From Burkholderia sp. BCC1644 (GTDB lineage Bacteria > Pseudomonadota > Gammaproteobacteria > Burkholderiales > Burkholderiaceae), in contig NZ_CADFEI010000002.1 of NCBI RefSeq assembly GCF_902833225.1, forward strand, positions 186,001 to 250,000: a stretch of 64,000 nt of DNA. The letters run 5' to 3'. Position numbers and translations under genes: made by a program. This document shows, one piece after another, positions 47,028 through 56,174 of the stretch; positions within the stretch are counted from its first letter, which is position 1, and each line of letters opens with the position of its first letter. The notes beneath the pieces are model-generated. The model was not told where the DNA came from, ran no database searches, and saw nothing but the letters and a program-made list of their open reading frames with translations.

Positions 47028-47564
47028 TCAGGGCGCCATGCGCCGCAGCACGTCGTCGCGCCGAATGAAGTGGTGGTACAGCGCGGCCAGCGCATGCAGG
47101 CCGATCACGAAGTAGAACGCGTTGCCGATCAGTTCGTGCGCTTCCTTGATCGTCGGCCGCAGCGCCTTGTCAGGGCCGAACAGCGTGAACGACACGCCGA
47201 GCCAGTCGAGCGACACCGGCTTGCCGCCCAGGTTGATCATCATGATGCCGAGCAGCGGCTGCGCGATGATGAACACGTAGAGCGCGACATGCGCGAGCCT
47301 CGACAGCCAGCGCAGCAGCACCGCCTGCGGAATGGCTTCCGGCACGCGGCTGACGATGCGCCACAGCACGCGCAACACCGACAGCACCAGCACGAACGTG
47401 CCTGCGGTGAGGTGCACGTTCATCCAGAACACGCGGCTGTCGCTGCCCTTCGGGCCGCGAATCTCGATGGCCAGGTAGGCCAGCGCCACCAGCACGAAGA
47501 TGGCCCAGTGGAAGAAGATCGCGGGCGAGCTGTAGCGCGTCTGTTTCGCGAGGATGTTTCTCAT
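47028..47564 (-). CDS. cytochrome b561
   Basis: 178 residues, four membrane segments, of the bacterial CybB family: YSSPAIFFHWAIFVLVALAYL, TAGTFVLVLSVLRVLWRI, LAHVALYVFIIAQPLLGI, GNAFYFVIGLHALAALYHH. Histidines in FHW, the second segment region, LAH and LHALAALYHHF serve as heme b ligands. An inner-membrane electron carrier that can oxidise quinol or superoxide. Start ATG 47564 (MRNILAKQTRYSS) fits the family. Confidence 0.94.
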   Translation of the reverse strand: MRNILAKQTRYSSPAIFFHWAIFVLVALAYLAIEIRGPKGSDSRVFWMNVHLTAGTFVLVLSVLRVLWRIVSRVPEAIPQAVLLRWLSRLAHVALYVFIIAQPLLGIMMINLGGKPVSLDWLGVSFTLFGPDKALRPTIKEAHELIGNAFYFVIGLHALAALYHHFIRRDDVLRRMAP

Positions 47565-47791
47565 GCTTCGTCTCGTGTGGTATGCGGGGTGGCGCACGGG
47601 CGGCAACCGGTTCTGCGCCCGGCCAGGCTTTCACGATTGTAGCCGCACGGGCGTCCGGTTTTACGCGACACGGTCAAATATCCGACGAATCGTCGACGCG
47701 CACCGCGCGCGTCCCTCATATGGAAAGTCCGCATCGCGCGCGCAAACGGCTGTGGCACGATGAAGCTTTGGTGCGACGGCGCGCGGGCATC

Positions 47792-48430
47792 ATGAGCAAA
47801 GCGTTCTTCGTTGCGGCCTATCGGCTGACCGCCGCGTTGCTCGCGGTGTCCACCACGCTGCACAGCGTCGCCGACTACTGGCGCCTGCCGAGCTTCCATC
47901 TCGGCAACTATCTCAGCTACTTCACGCAACTGAGCAGCCTCTACGCGGCCGCGATGCTGGCCGCGGGGCTCTGGCGCATCGCGCGCCCCGGGTCGGCCCG
48001 CTACGAATCGATGCGCGGCGCGGCCGTGCTGTACGTGCTGATCACCGCGATCGTCTACGAACTCCTGCTGGCGCGGCTCGATGCGCTGCGCCATGTCACG
48101 CCGGCGTTCAACAACTGGGTGCTGCACCGGATCGTGCCGCTCGTGATGCTGTGCGACTGGCTGTACGTGGAGCCGCGCCGGCCGATCGCGCGAAGCAGCG
48201 CGTTCGCCTGGCTCGGTTTTCCGGTCGTCTATCTCGGCTATACACTCGTGCGCGGTGCGCTCGAGAACTGGTATCCCTACCCGTTCGTCGATCCGCGCCC
48301 GCACGGCTACCTGCCGGTCGCGATCCAGTGTTCGCTGATCGCGCTTGGCGCGGCGGCGCTCGCATTGGGCATCCGCTGGCTCGGCAATCACGCGAGACAG
48401 TCCGGTACCGCGACACTCAAGGGGGGATGA
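47792..48430 (+). CDS. Pr6Pr family membrane protein
   Basis: 212 residues with about six membrane segments: the first AYRLTAALLAVSTTLHSVADY, then YFTQLSSLYAAAMLAAGL, VLYVLITAIVYELLLA, LHRIVPLVMLCDWLYV and the later WLGFPVVYLGYTLVRG. FTQLS and the LHRIVPLVMLCDWL segment are Pr6Pr/FAR-17a-type motifs. Function unknown. ATG 47792 is chosen; an ATG at 47720 gives a 24-residue charged extension. The gene stands alone. Confidence 0.85.
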   Translation: MSKAFFVAAYRLTAALLAVSTTLHSVADYWRLPSFHLGNYLSYFTQLSSLYAAAMLAAGLWRIARPGSARYESMRGAAVLYVLITAIVYELLLARLDALRHVTPAFNNWVLHRIVPLVMLCDWLYVEPRRPIARSSAFAWLGFPVVYLGYTLVRGALENWYPYPFVDPRPHGYLPVAIQCSLIALGAAALALGIRWLGNHARQSGTATLKGG

Positions 48431-48478
48431 AGGCGGGAGCGTGTGCGCCGCCCGGCGCACACGGAATACTGCGGGCCG

Positions 48479-49210
48479 TCAGCCGCCGTTGCGCGGCAGG
48501 AAGTTCATCGGATCGACGACCTTGCCGTTCTGGCGGACTTCGAACTCGAACGTCGAGCGGCCGTTCGCGTCGGTGCCCATTTCGGCGACCGGCTGGCCCT
48601 GGCGCACCGCGTCGCCTTCGTTGACGAGCAGCTTGCCGTTGTGCCCGTAGGCCGTGATGAGGCCGTTGTCGTGCTTCAGGATCACGAGCGGACCGTACGC
48701 CTTGACGCCGGACCCGGCGTAGACCACGCGCCCGTTCGCCGCGGCCCGCACCGAGTGGTCGGGCCCGGATGCGGCGATCACGATGCCGCGCGTCTTGCCA
48801 GTCGCGAACGGCGTCGCGACGATACCCGTTGCCGGCCACGCGAGCGAGCCCGGCGCGGCCGCGGCGGACGGCTGCCCGGGCGACGGCGCGGCGGACGGCG
48901 GCGCCACGCGCAGCACCTGGCCGGGCGATACGGCGTCGGTCGGTGCCATGTGGTTCCAGCTGGCCACGTCCTGCACGCGTTGCCCGTAGGCACTCGCGAC
49001 GCCCGCGAGCGTATCGCCCGGGTTCACGCGGTAATAGCCGGCGATCACGCCCGGCGTCGCAGCCGACATCGAGGTCGGCTGGCGCGCCGGTTGCCAGCTG
49101 TCAGTCCACGGTGTCAGCGTACAGCCCGACAGCGCGACGGCTGCGGCGATGAGCGCCGCCTGCGGCAACCAGCGCGTCAGCGCATCGTGGATGGGAATAG
49201 TTTCTCTCAA
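48479..49210 (-). CDS. NlpD-like LysM lipoprotein with degenerate M23 domain
   Basis: 243 residues. It uses a TTG start at 49210: GGGAGG sits six bases upstream, and no ATG gives a signal peptide. A lipobox ends at Cys30 (VALSGC). A LysM domain (GYYRVNPGDTLAGVASAYG, about 60-105) is followed by a LytM/peptidase M23 fold from about residue 145. The catalytic HxGxD and HxH zinc ligands are absent (TRGIVIAA and TFEFEV in their place), so it probably activates an amidase as NlpD/EnvC do rather than cutting peptidoglycan. Confidence 0.88.
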   Translation of the reverse strand: MRETIPIHDALTRWLPQAALIAAAVALSGCTLTPWTDSWQPARQPTSMSAATPGVIAGYYRVNPGDTLAGVASAYGQRVQDVASWNHMAPTDAVSPGQVLRVAPPSAAPSPGQPSAAAAPGSLAWPATGIVATPFATGKTRGIVIAASGPDHSVRAAANGRVVYAGSGVKAYGPLVILKHDNGLITAYGHNGKLLVNEGDAVRQGQPVAEMGTDANGRSTFEFEVRQNGKVVDPMNFLPRNGG

Positions 49211-49645
49211 GGGTCCTCCCGGATTTGCGTCGTGGCGCCGCCCACCGCCCCCCGGTGCGCGCCGCACGATGTCCGGCCGAACGGCCGGACCAACCAGTAT
49301 CCGACCGCTCTCGCGGCCGTCAGTTTCCACAGCGGAACGTCGTTGCGAATGGGCTCACCGGCCCCTTCTTCGCACTTTTCAGTGTCGTCCCGACCGGCAA
49401 AGATACCATTTGTCGCGGTCGGGACTGCGTCAGCTGCCTGTTCCGGCAACAATCTTGCACCGCCGCACGGGTGTGGCGACGGCCCGCAAGCCGCGCCGTG
49501 CGGGCCGTCCGGCGGGCCTGGCGCGGGTTTTCCACCCGCGCCGCCGCGCGCGCCGGCCATCTCGTCCCCGTCACATTCCCCTCTTCGATCGCCGCCTATA
49601 CTCGGGGATGCAGCGCGCGATCCAATGACAACGAGGAGCATGACA
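49211..49645. other. 435-base intergenic region
   Basis: No gene seen. It lies between the leftward NlpD-like gene and the rightward small gene and must hold both promoters. A TATACT-like -10 element lies near 49608, a short distance upstream of the small gene. Nothing else stands out. Confidence 0.4.
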
Positions 49646-49966
49646 ATGAACAACGCGACGTTTCTTTCCGTGCAGCTCGACGCCGACGATTTCGCCGGCT
49701 CCAGCAGCCTGGTCGAATTGCTCAACCGGCACCTGCTGTTCGCGACCGATGTCGCTGAAGCGGCCGACGCGCTCGTCCAGCTGGCGAGCGTCGCGCACAT
49801 GACGGGCGCCACGCGCCACAGCGTCGAGCTGCCGGTCCTCGCGATCGAACGGCTGCGCGACGCGCTCGACACGCTGAGCGGCTACGACGAAACGTGGCTG
49901 CAGGTGCTGGAACCGGCCGAAGCGCTGTTCCGCGATATCGCGCGCGGCCGCCGCCCGCTGCATTGA
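49646..49966 (+). CDS. small conserved-looking protein of unknown function
   Basis: 106 residues, acidic, mostly helical by composition (LVELLNRHLLFATDVAEAADALVQLA). It resembles small XAC0095-like proteins in its SVELPVLAIERLRDALDTL segment, but this is weak. Start ATG 49646 is chosen since GAGGAG sits seven bases upstream; an ATG six bases earlier is too close to it. It ends 28 bases before a strong terminator shared with the DUF4148 gene. Confidence 0.75.
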   Translation: MNNATFLSVQLDADDFAGSSSLVELLNRHLLFATDVAEAADALVQLASVAHMTGATRHSVELPVLAIERLRDALDTLSGYDETWLQVLEPAEALFRDIARGRRPLH

Positions 49967-49994
49967 GCGCCGGCGCATCCCGCGCCGCCAATGA

Positions 49995-50035
49995 AAACAG
50001 CCCGTCGTTCCGCATAACGGAACGACGGGCTGTTT
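49995..50035. terminator. bidirectional terminator between convergent genes
   Basis: A perfect 18-base-pair stem with a five-base loop (CATAA). It starts with AAA on one side and ends with TTT on the other, so it can act for both the rightward small gene and the leftward DUF4148 gene. Confidence 0.9.
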
Positions 50036-50078
50036 GTACTGCAGGGGGTCGGATCCGGCCGCCGAAGCGGCCGCACCA

Positions 50079-50423
50079 TTAACGACCCTTGTAGATCGGG
50101 GCGTCGTCAGCGATACGCTTGACTTGCCAGCCGGTCTTGGCCTTGGCCGGTGCGCCGGATTCTTGCGCGGCGGCCGGTTGTGCGCCGTAGCCGGTCGTGT
50201 CGGCCGCGGCGACGTTTTGTTGCGGGTTCAGACGGGCTTCAGCAGCCTGGATGCCTTCCGGGTAGTTCGTGCGGTCGCTGCCCAGCTTGTAGCCGGCCTG
50301 CTGGACGGCGGCGAGTTCGGCCTTCACCTGTGCACGGGTGACGGGCGCGTTCTGTTGGGCGAACGAGACGGCGGGAACGGCGAGGACGGCAGCTGCAGCG
50401 AACGTTGCGATCAGCGATTTCAT
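50079..50423 (-). CDS. DUF4148 exported protein
   Basis: 114 residues. Signal peptide MKSLIATFAAAAVLAVPAVSFAQ, then the DUF4148 core VTRAQVKAELAAVQQAGYKLGSDRTNYPEGIQAAEARL (in parts). A Burkholderia-rich family of small periplasmic proteins without known function. GGAGG six bases before ATG 50423 fixes the start. Confidence 0.93.
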   Translation of the reverse strand: MKSLIATFAAAAVLAVPAVSFAQQNAPVTRAQVKAELAAVQQAGYKLGSDRTNYPEGIQAAEARLNPQQNVAAADTTGYGAQPAAAQESGAPAKAKTGWQVKRIADDAPIYKGR

Positions 50424-50623
50424 GATTACCTCCGGGATTTTTTTGCTCCGCCGCACACACCATGTCTGCAGCGATGGAACAGAGTTTAGTCCCGGCAGCA
50501 CCTAGGGAAAACCATGAAAGAACGAAAACACTGTTTCCCCGGAGCCAACAATGTCGGCATCCGGGATAGAAAAACCCTATTCAGAGTATAGATTTTCGCA
50601 ACAATGCCGCCCCCGCGGGCCGG

Positions 50624-52036
50624 TTACGACCAGTTCGCGTGGAAGCTGCCCGGCTTGTCGGTGCGCTCGAACGTGTGCGCGCCGAAGAAGTCGCGCTGCG
50701 CCTGCACGAGGTTCGCCGGCAGCCGCTCGGAACGGTAGCTGTCGAAGTACGCGATCGCCGACGCGAACGCCGGTACCGGCACGCCGGCCTTCACGGCGGC
50801 GACCACGACGTCGCGCAGCGATGCCTGGTAGTTCGCGGCGATGTCCTTGAAGTACGGATCGAGCAACAGGTTCGCGAGCGCCGGATCCTTCGCATAGGCG
50901 TCCGTGATCTTCTGCAGGAAGCGCGCGCGGATGATGCAGCCCGCGCGGAAGATCTTCGCGATCGTCCCGAGATCGAGGTTCCAGCCGTACTCTTCGGATG
51001 CCGTGCGCAGTTGCGCGAAGCCCTGTGCGTACGAGATCACCTTGCTCAGGTACAGCGCGCGACGCACGGCTTCGACGAACGCGGCACGATCGCCGTCGAA
51101 CGGCGCGGCGGCCGGGCCCGACAGGATCTTGCTGGCCGCGACGCGCTCGGTCTTCAGCGACGACAGCACGCGCGCGAACACCGATTCGGTGATGAGCGGC
51201 AGCGGCACGCCGAGATCCAGCGCGTTCTGGCTCGTCCACTTGCCGGTGCCCTTCTGCGCGGCGCGATCGAGGATCACGTCGACGAGGTGCTTGCCGGTTT
51301 CTTCGTCCTTCTTGCCGAAGATCTTCGACGTGATCTCGATCAGGTAGCTGTCGAGTTCGCCCTGGTTCCATTCGGTGTACACCGCGCCGAGCTCGTCGTT
51401 GGTCAGGCCCGCGACGTCCTTCAGCACCGAGTAGCTTTCGGCGATCAGCTGCATGTCGCCGTATTCGATCCCGTTGTGGACCATCTTCACGTAGTGGCCC
51501 GCACCGTCCGGTCCCATGTACGCGACGCACGGCTCGCCGTCCGACGGCGCCTTCGCGGCGATCTGCTTGAGGATCGGCTCGACGAGGTCGTACGCGTCGC
51601 GCTGGCCGCCGGGCATGATCGACGGGCCACGCAGTGCGCCCTCTTCGCCGCCCGACACGCCGGTGCCGATGAAGTGCAGGCCCGATTGCGCGAGTTCCTG
51701 GTTGCGGCGGATCGTGTCGGTGAAATGCGTATTGCCGCCGTCGATCAGCACGTCGCCCTTCTCGAGCAGCGGCTTGAGCGATGCGATCGTCGCATCGGTC
51801 GCTTCGCCGGCCTTCACCATCATCAGGATCCGGCGCGGCGTTTCGAGCGACGCGACGAACTCCTCGAGCGTATAGGTCGGCACCAGGTTGCGGCCGGGGA
51901 ATTCGGCGATCAGTTCGTCGGTTTTCTCGCGGCTGCGGTTGAACACCGACACCGCGTAACCGCGGCTCTCGATATTGAGTGCGAGATTGCGGCCCATCAC
52001 CGCGAGCCCGATCACACCGATTGCTTGTTTGCCCAT
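50624..52036 (-). CDS. gnd: 6-phosphogluconate dehydrogenase, decarboxylating
   Basis: 470 residues, the long (homodimeric, NADP) form. Oxidises 6-phosphogluconate to ribulose 5-phosphate. N-terminal Rossmann motif [17 protein letters not shown], substrate segment [20 protein letters not shown] with the catalytic lysine, and the C-terminal tail GSFHANW. Pentose phosphate pathway, cytoplasm. It stands alone on the minus strand, with no zwf or pgl in the window. Confidence 0.98.
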   Translation of the reverse strand: MGKQAIGVIGLAVMGRNLALNIESRGYAVSVFNRSREKTDELIAEFPGRNLVPTYTLEEFVASLETPRRILMMVKAGEATDATIASLKPLLEKGDVLIDGGNTHFTDTIRRNQELAQSGLHFIGTGVSGGEEGALRGPSIMPGGQRDAYDLVEPILKQIAAKAPSDGEPCVAYMGPDGAGHYVKMVHNGIEYGDMQLIAESYSVLKDVAGLTNDELGAVYTEWNQGELDSYLIEITSKIFGKKDEETGKHLVDVILDRAAQKGTGKWTSQNALDLGVPLPLITESVFARVLSSLKTERVAASKILSGPAAAPFDGDRAAFVEAVRRALYLSKVISYAQGFAQLRTASEEYGWNLDLGTIAKIFRAGCIIRARFLQKITDAYAKDPALANLLLDPYFKDIAANYQASLRDVVVAAVKAGVPVPAFASAIAYFDSYRSERLPANLVQAQRDFFGAHTFERTDKPGSFHANWS

Positions 52037-52133
52037 TAGTCAATTCTCCGGAAAAAACGGGGCGCGACCCGACCCGGGCCGCGCGCACAGGCGAAAGGAT
52101 AGTGGAAACCCGGCGTCGATGCGCGCTTGCGTG

Positions 52134-52775
52134 TCATTGCTCCGCGTGCGGCAGCAGCCGGAACACGACGCTCAGGTTGTTCGCCGGCATCTCGACGACC
52201 TCGATGCAGTCGAGCCCGCGATCGAGGCCGAGCGCGACGACGGTCTCGAGATCGCGCACGCCCCACGACGGGTCGCGGCTGCGCAGTTGCAGGTCGAATG
52301 CCTCGTTCGACGGCGCCGTGTGCCGGCCTTCGCGACGATAGGGGCCGTACAGGAACAGCACGCCGCCCGGCCGCAGCAACCGCGCCGCGCCCGCGAACAG
52401 CGCTTCCGTGCAGGCCCACGGCGAGATATGAATCATGTTGATGCAGACGATCGCATCGAGTGCCGCGACCGGCCACGATGCATCGCGCACATCGAACGCC
52501 AGCGGCCCGGCGACGTTCGCGAGGCCCGCATGCGCGATCCACGCGGCGACCGAGTGCCGCGCCTGTTCGTCGGGATCGCTCGGCTGCCAGCGCAGGCCCG
52601 GCAATGCCTGCGCGAAATGAACGACGTGCTGGCCGGTGCCGCTCGCGATCTCGAGCACGCTGCCGCTCGCCGGCAGCACGCGGCGCAACACGTCGAGGAT
52701 CGGCCCGCGGTTGCGTTCGGCCGCGGGCGCCAGCAGCCGCGCGGAAGGATCGGGTGAAGAGGTAGCGCCGGTCAC
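52134..52775 (-). CDS. DUF938 SAM-dependent methyltransferase-like protein
   Basis: 213 residues. VLEIASGTGQHVVHFAQALP (about residues 34-53) is the SAM-binding motif I of class I methyltransferases; AFDVRDASWPVAALDAIVCINMIHISPW and LFLYGPYRREGRHTAPSN are DUF938 segments. The substrate is unknown. It uses GTG 52775: GGAG lies eight bases upstream, inside the end of the sirtuin gene, and its GTGA start overlaps the sirtuin stop by four bases, indicating translational coupling. Confidence 0.9.
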   Translation of the reverse strand: MTGATSSPDPSARLLAPAAERNRGPILDVLRRVLPASGSVLEIASGTGQHVVHFAQALPGLRWQPSDPDEQARHSVAAWIAHAGLANVAGPLAFDVRDASWPVAALDAIVCINMIHISPWACTEALFAGAARLLRPGGVLFLYGPYRREGRHTAPSNEAFDLQLRSRDPSWGVRDLETVVALGLDRGLDCIEVVEMPANNLSVVFRLLPHAEQ

Positions 52776-53668
52776 GATGCATGCTCCATGGTGTTGCCGC
52801 CCAGACCCAGACGGGCCGTCAGTGCGTCGAGCGCCGGGGCGCAATGCGCCTCGACCTTCAGCGTCAGTATCGGATCGGCGCGCGTATGGCCGAGGTTGAG
52901 CGCGGCGACCGGCTTCTGCTGCGCCTGCGCCCACACGCAGAAGCGGTAGCCGGAATACACCATCAGCGACGAACCGACGACGAGCAGCGCATCGGCCGCG
53001 TCGAGCGCCTGCGACGCCAGCGCCACGCGTTCGCGCGGCACGTTCTCGCCGAAGAACACGACCGCCGGCTTCAGCAGGCCGCCGCATGCGGGGCACGCCG
53101 GGATCCGGAACGTGTCGAGCGCGGCCCATTCGAGGTGCGCGTCGCCGTCCGCGGCCGGCTCGGCCTGTGCGCCCAGCAATTCCGGATTGTCGGCTTCGAG
53201 CACGTCCTGGATCGTCGCGCGTGCATGGTGCGCGCCGCATTCGAGGCAGGTCACGCCGTTGATCCCGCCGTGCAGTTCGATCACGTCGTCGCTGCCCGCG
53301 CGCTGGTGCAGGCCGTCGACGTTCTGCGTGACGAGGCGCTCGATCCGGCCCGCGCCGCCGAGCCGCGCCAGCGCGACGTGCGACCCGTTCGGCTGCGCGC
53401 GGCCGACGACGGGCCAGCCGATCATGCTGCGCGCCCAGTAGCGTCGCCGCGCGGCATCGGAGCCGAGGAATTCGTGAAGCTGGATCGGCGGCGAGCGCAT
53501 CCACTGACCGTTGCGGTCGCGATAGCCCGGAATGCCGGAATCGGTACTGATGCCCGCGCCGGTCAGCACGAGCAGGCGCGGATGACGCTCGACGAACGCA
53601 TGCAGCGCATCGAGCGCGGCCGGGTCGACGCCAGCGGTTGAGGGGTCGTGCAAGGCTTTGTCGTTCAT
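52772..53668 (-). CDS. sirtuin NAD-dependent protein deacetylase
   Basis: 298 residues. The NAD-binding GAGISTDSGIPGYRDRNGQW, TQNVDGLHQRAGS and the catalytic histidine in ELHGGINGVTC are all present. The zinc site has two CxxC pairs (CLEC and CPAC). It is a class II-type bacterial sirtuin that removes acyl groups from lysines with NAD. The start MNDKALHDPS is the first ATG after an upstream tail that looks non-coding. Coupled to the DUF938 gene. Confidence 0.95.
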   Translation of the reverse strand: MNDKALHDPSTAGVDPAALDALHAFVERHPRLLVLTGAGISTDSGIPGYRDRNGQWMRSPPIQLHEFLGSDAARRRYWARSMIGWPVVGRAQPNGSHVALARLGGAGRIERLVTQNVDGLHQRAGSDDVIELHGGINGVTCLECGAHHARATIQDVLEADNPELLGAQAEPAADGDAHLEWAALDTFRIPACPACGGLLKPAVVFFGENVPRERVALASQALDAADALLVVGSSLMVYSGYRFCVWAQAQQKPVAALNLGHTRADPILTLKVEAHCAPALDALTARLGLGGNTMEHAS

Positions 53669-54887
53669 GTTGGCAATGCGTGATCGGGCGCGCCGGCAGG
53701 CCGTGCGACCGCACGAGCGGCCCGCGCGCCAACACATGATACAGAACGCCGCACGATCCGGCCGGCGGCCCCCGCGCAAAACCGGCGCACAAAAAAAGAC
53801 GCCCATTCGCCACTCGGCGATGGGCGCTTCAACAATTGATCCATCGGGGTAGTGGATCAACTGACAGCACAAAGTTGCGACGTCCACCATGCGGCCACCG
53901 GTGAACGCTTCCCCTGGACTACGTGTGTTCCACGATGCTGCGCGCTGCGTTGCGCCGCCGGCGCTTCCGTGCAATCCCGATCAGGTCCGCCACGCCGCAA
54001 CGCGCGGCGCGCGAACGCATCCGCTGCGCGACGACTCGCGTTGCGCTACGGCATGACGATCCGGGATCCAGGCCGGAGCCATCCGCATGCATTCGGGGCT
54101 CATCCCCGACGGCCGACCGTCACCGGTCGGCCTCGTGCGTCAAACATGCACGTTGTCGTTCAGAACGAACCCGATTGCTCGGATGGAACGGAAAGCCGCG
54201 CGCTCACGTCGCCGCAATCAACGGCGACGCGAATACCCTGGCAGGTCGGCGATTCATGTTTGCAACACGCCACGTTGCGATTCGGTCTCTTTTCATTCTC
54301 TTGTCCCCGTCTCCGATACGTCCGACCCACTGAAGCGATCGTCGGGCCGACTGCGCCCTGCGATCGCACTCACGGCCCATACAGATATGCAAGGAGCGCA
54401 CCATGCTTCGCGCCGCAAGGCCCCGCGGGCACCGGCAAGGTCGCCGGAAGGGATCGCGCACCGTCAGAAAGCGCGAACGTTTCGAAACTGAAACGCCCGT
54501 CGGCACGACGATGGCCAGCCATGCGCGGCGTCGGGCTGGAGTGGCCCGTTCCGGGCGGAGGCCGACGCGTTGCGTCTGCGCGCCACGGACAATCGTCTTA
54601 CAATCGCCCCACCGTGACAGCCCGCCGCGACCGGATCTACCGGCATCGGGCAGCTCGCCGCCGCCTGACCGGAACCCGCCCCCGACGCACGTGCGACACA
54701 CGACAGCGACAATCGCGCGTCGCAACGCGTGGCATCACGCCTCGGCCTCGTACCGCGCGGCGTGACGCCGCGGGTCGCGTAGCGCCGGGGACGGCGCATG
54801 CCGCGCGGCTCTCGCCTTGCTCAAACACGCTAGCATTCGGACACGGAACACCGCGCATCCGCTTTGCATCGTCTCCAAGGATCCGAC
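53669..54887. other. 1.2-kb region without a convincing gene
   Basis: Frames here are rich in Arg/Pro/Ser and lack family motifs. Notable: the orphan leftward terminator (53791-53827), the stem at 53836-53861, an inverted repeat GGCCGACCG/CGGTCGGCC near 54110-54131, a pyrimidine-rich patch near 54290-54320, and AAGGAG six bases before an ATG at 54403 whose 120-residue product looks random. It may hold a small RNA and the promoter of the 54888 gene. Confidence 0.5.
53791..53827 (-). terminator. orphan Rho-independent terminator
   Basis: On the minus strand GCGCCCATCGCC pairs with GGCGAATGGGCGT (one bulge) around GAGT and is followed by seven T. It lies upstream of the sirtuin gene, so it must end a leftward transcript that starts to its right, where no gene is seen. 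A second small stem TTGATCCA/TGGATCAA (53836-53861) sits next to it. Confidence 0.7.
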
Positions 54888-55847
54888 ATGACCACGCCCG
54901 CCCCTGCCCGCCCTGACGCCGCCCATCGCGTCTTTTCGGACGGACAGCTGTCGATCGGCCTCACGCTGCCGCTGCTTCGCGGCGGCCATATCGTCGCCGA
55001 CTTCAACGAGCAGCTCGAACTCGCCGAACTGGCCGATACGCTCGGCTTTCGCGCGCTGTGGATTCGCGACGTGCCGTTGAACAGCGCCGACTACCCCGAC
55101 CCGGTCGGCCATCTCGACCCGTGGGTGCTGCTCGGTGCACTGGCGGCGCGCACGCGCCGGATCGCGCTGGCCAGCGGCGCGATCGTGCTGCCGCTGCGTC
55201 ATCCGCTGCACATCGCAAAAGGCGCGCTGTCGGTCGCGACGCTGTCCGGCGGACGCTTCATCCTCGGGCTCGGCTCCGGCGACCGGCCGCCCGAATATGC
55301 GGCGTTCGGTGTCGATGCGGAAACGCGTCGCGACCGCTATCGCGCGCACTGGGACGTCGTCGCGGCCGCACTGGGTGCGCCGTCCCGCGTGCTGCCCGAC
55401 GAAGCACCGGCCGACGCGCCCGAATTCATGCTGCTGCCGCGCGCCGACGACGTCGTGCCGATGCTCGCGGTCGGCTCGGGCGGACAGAGCGTCGACTGGA
55501 TCGCGCGGCACTCGATCGGCTGGATGACGTACCACCGCGATCCGGACACGCAGCGCGCACGCCATTCGATGTGGCGCGCGGCGGTCGATCGGCTCGCGTC
55601 GCCCGAATTCCGCGCGTTCGGCGTATCGATGCGACTCGACCTCGCCACGGGCCCCGACGCACCGGCCACCGCGCTCTCGCTCGGCTACGCAAGCGGGCGC
55701 CGCGCGTTGATCGACATCCTGCAGGACATGCGTGCGGCCGGCACGCATCATGTCACGCTGAACCCGGGATCCGACCGGCCCGTGCGCGACATCATCGAGG
55801 AAATCGCCGAACACGTGCTGCCGGTCTTTCACGGCGAACATTCGTGA
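54888..55847 (+). CDS. luciferase-like (LLM class) oxidoreductase
   Basis: 319 residues of the bacterial luciferase-like monooxygenase superfamily, using reduced flavin. LAELADTLGFRALWIRDVPL (about residues 45-64), GHLDPWVLLGALAARTRRI and GRFILGLGSGDRPPEYAAFG are family segments. Substrate unknown. AAGGATCC precedes ATG 54888; a start 24 bases upstream is less likely. Stands alone. Confidence 0.92.
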   Translation: MTTPAPARPDAAHRVFSDGQLSIGLTLPLLRGGHIVADFNEQLELAELADTLGFRALWIRDVPLNSADYPDPVGHLDPWVLLGALAARTRRIALASGAIVLPLRHPLHIAKGALSVATLSGGRFILGLGSGDRPPEYAAFGVDAETRRDRYRAHWDVVAAALGAPSRVLPDEAPADAPEFMLLPRADDVVPMLAVGSGGQSVDWIARHSIGWMTYHRDPDTQRARHSMWRAAVDRLASPEFRAFGVSMRLDLATGPDAPATALSLGYASGRRALIDILQDMRAAGTHHVTLNPGSDRPVRDIIEEIAEHVLPVFHGEHS

Positions 55848-56174
55848 CTCTTCAGGAATCCGAATTCATCTGATGCGTCGTACCCGCTCGGGCGAATGCT
55901 GACGTTGCAACGCACTGCTCGCCTCCTGCTGCAAACGAACGTTACAAAGACCTTACGCTTCCGCGAGCGGGGCTCCCCCGGCTGCCGGACGAGCCGGAAC
56001 CTGAGTCAGACATTTGCCTGCGCGAGCGCGCCGCAAACGCCCGCGCCGCCTCGCGCATGCCCGATTCGAATAGTCGTCGACGGAACTATTCGGCTCCGAG
56101 CGCGATCATGTTAACTTCCGTCCATCGTTCAGCCTGGCGGGCCGCGCGCCGATGCGCCCCCGCATGCCTACTCC
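55848..56174. other. 327-base intergenic region
   Basis: No gene or strong repeat seen. It lies between two rightward genes and probably holds the promoter of the large MscS gene; no clear -35/-10 pair could be assigned. Confidence 0.35.

Noticed and set aside
54403..54765. A 120-residue frame with AAGGAG six bases before its ATG
   Set aside because: The ribosome site is good, but the product is Arg/Pro/Ser-rich without any domain or signal and its codon use is mixed. Not listed as a gene, though expression could be tested.
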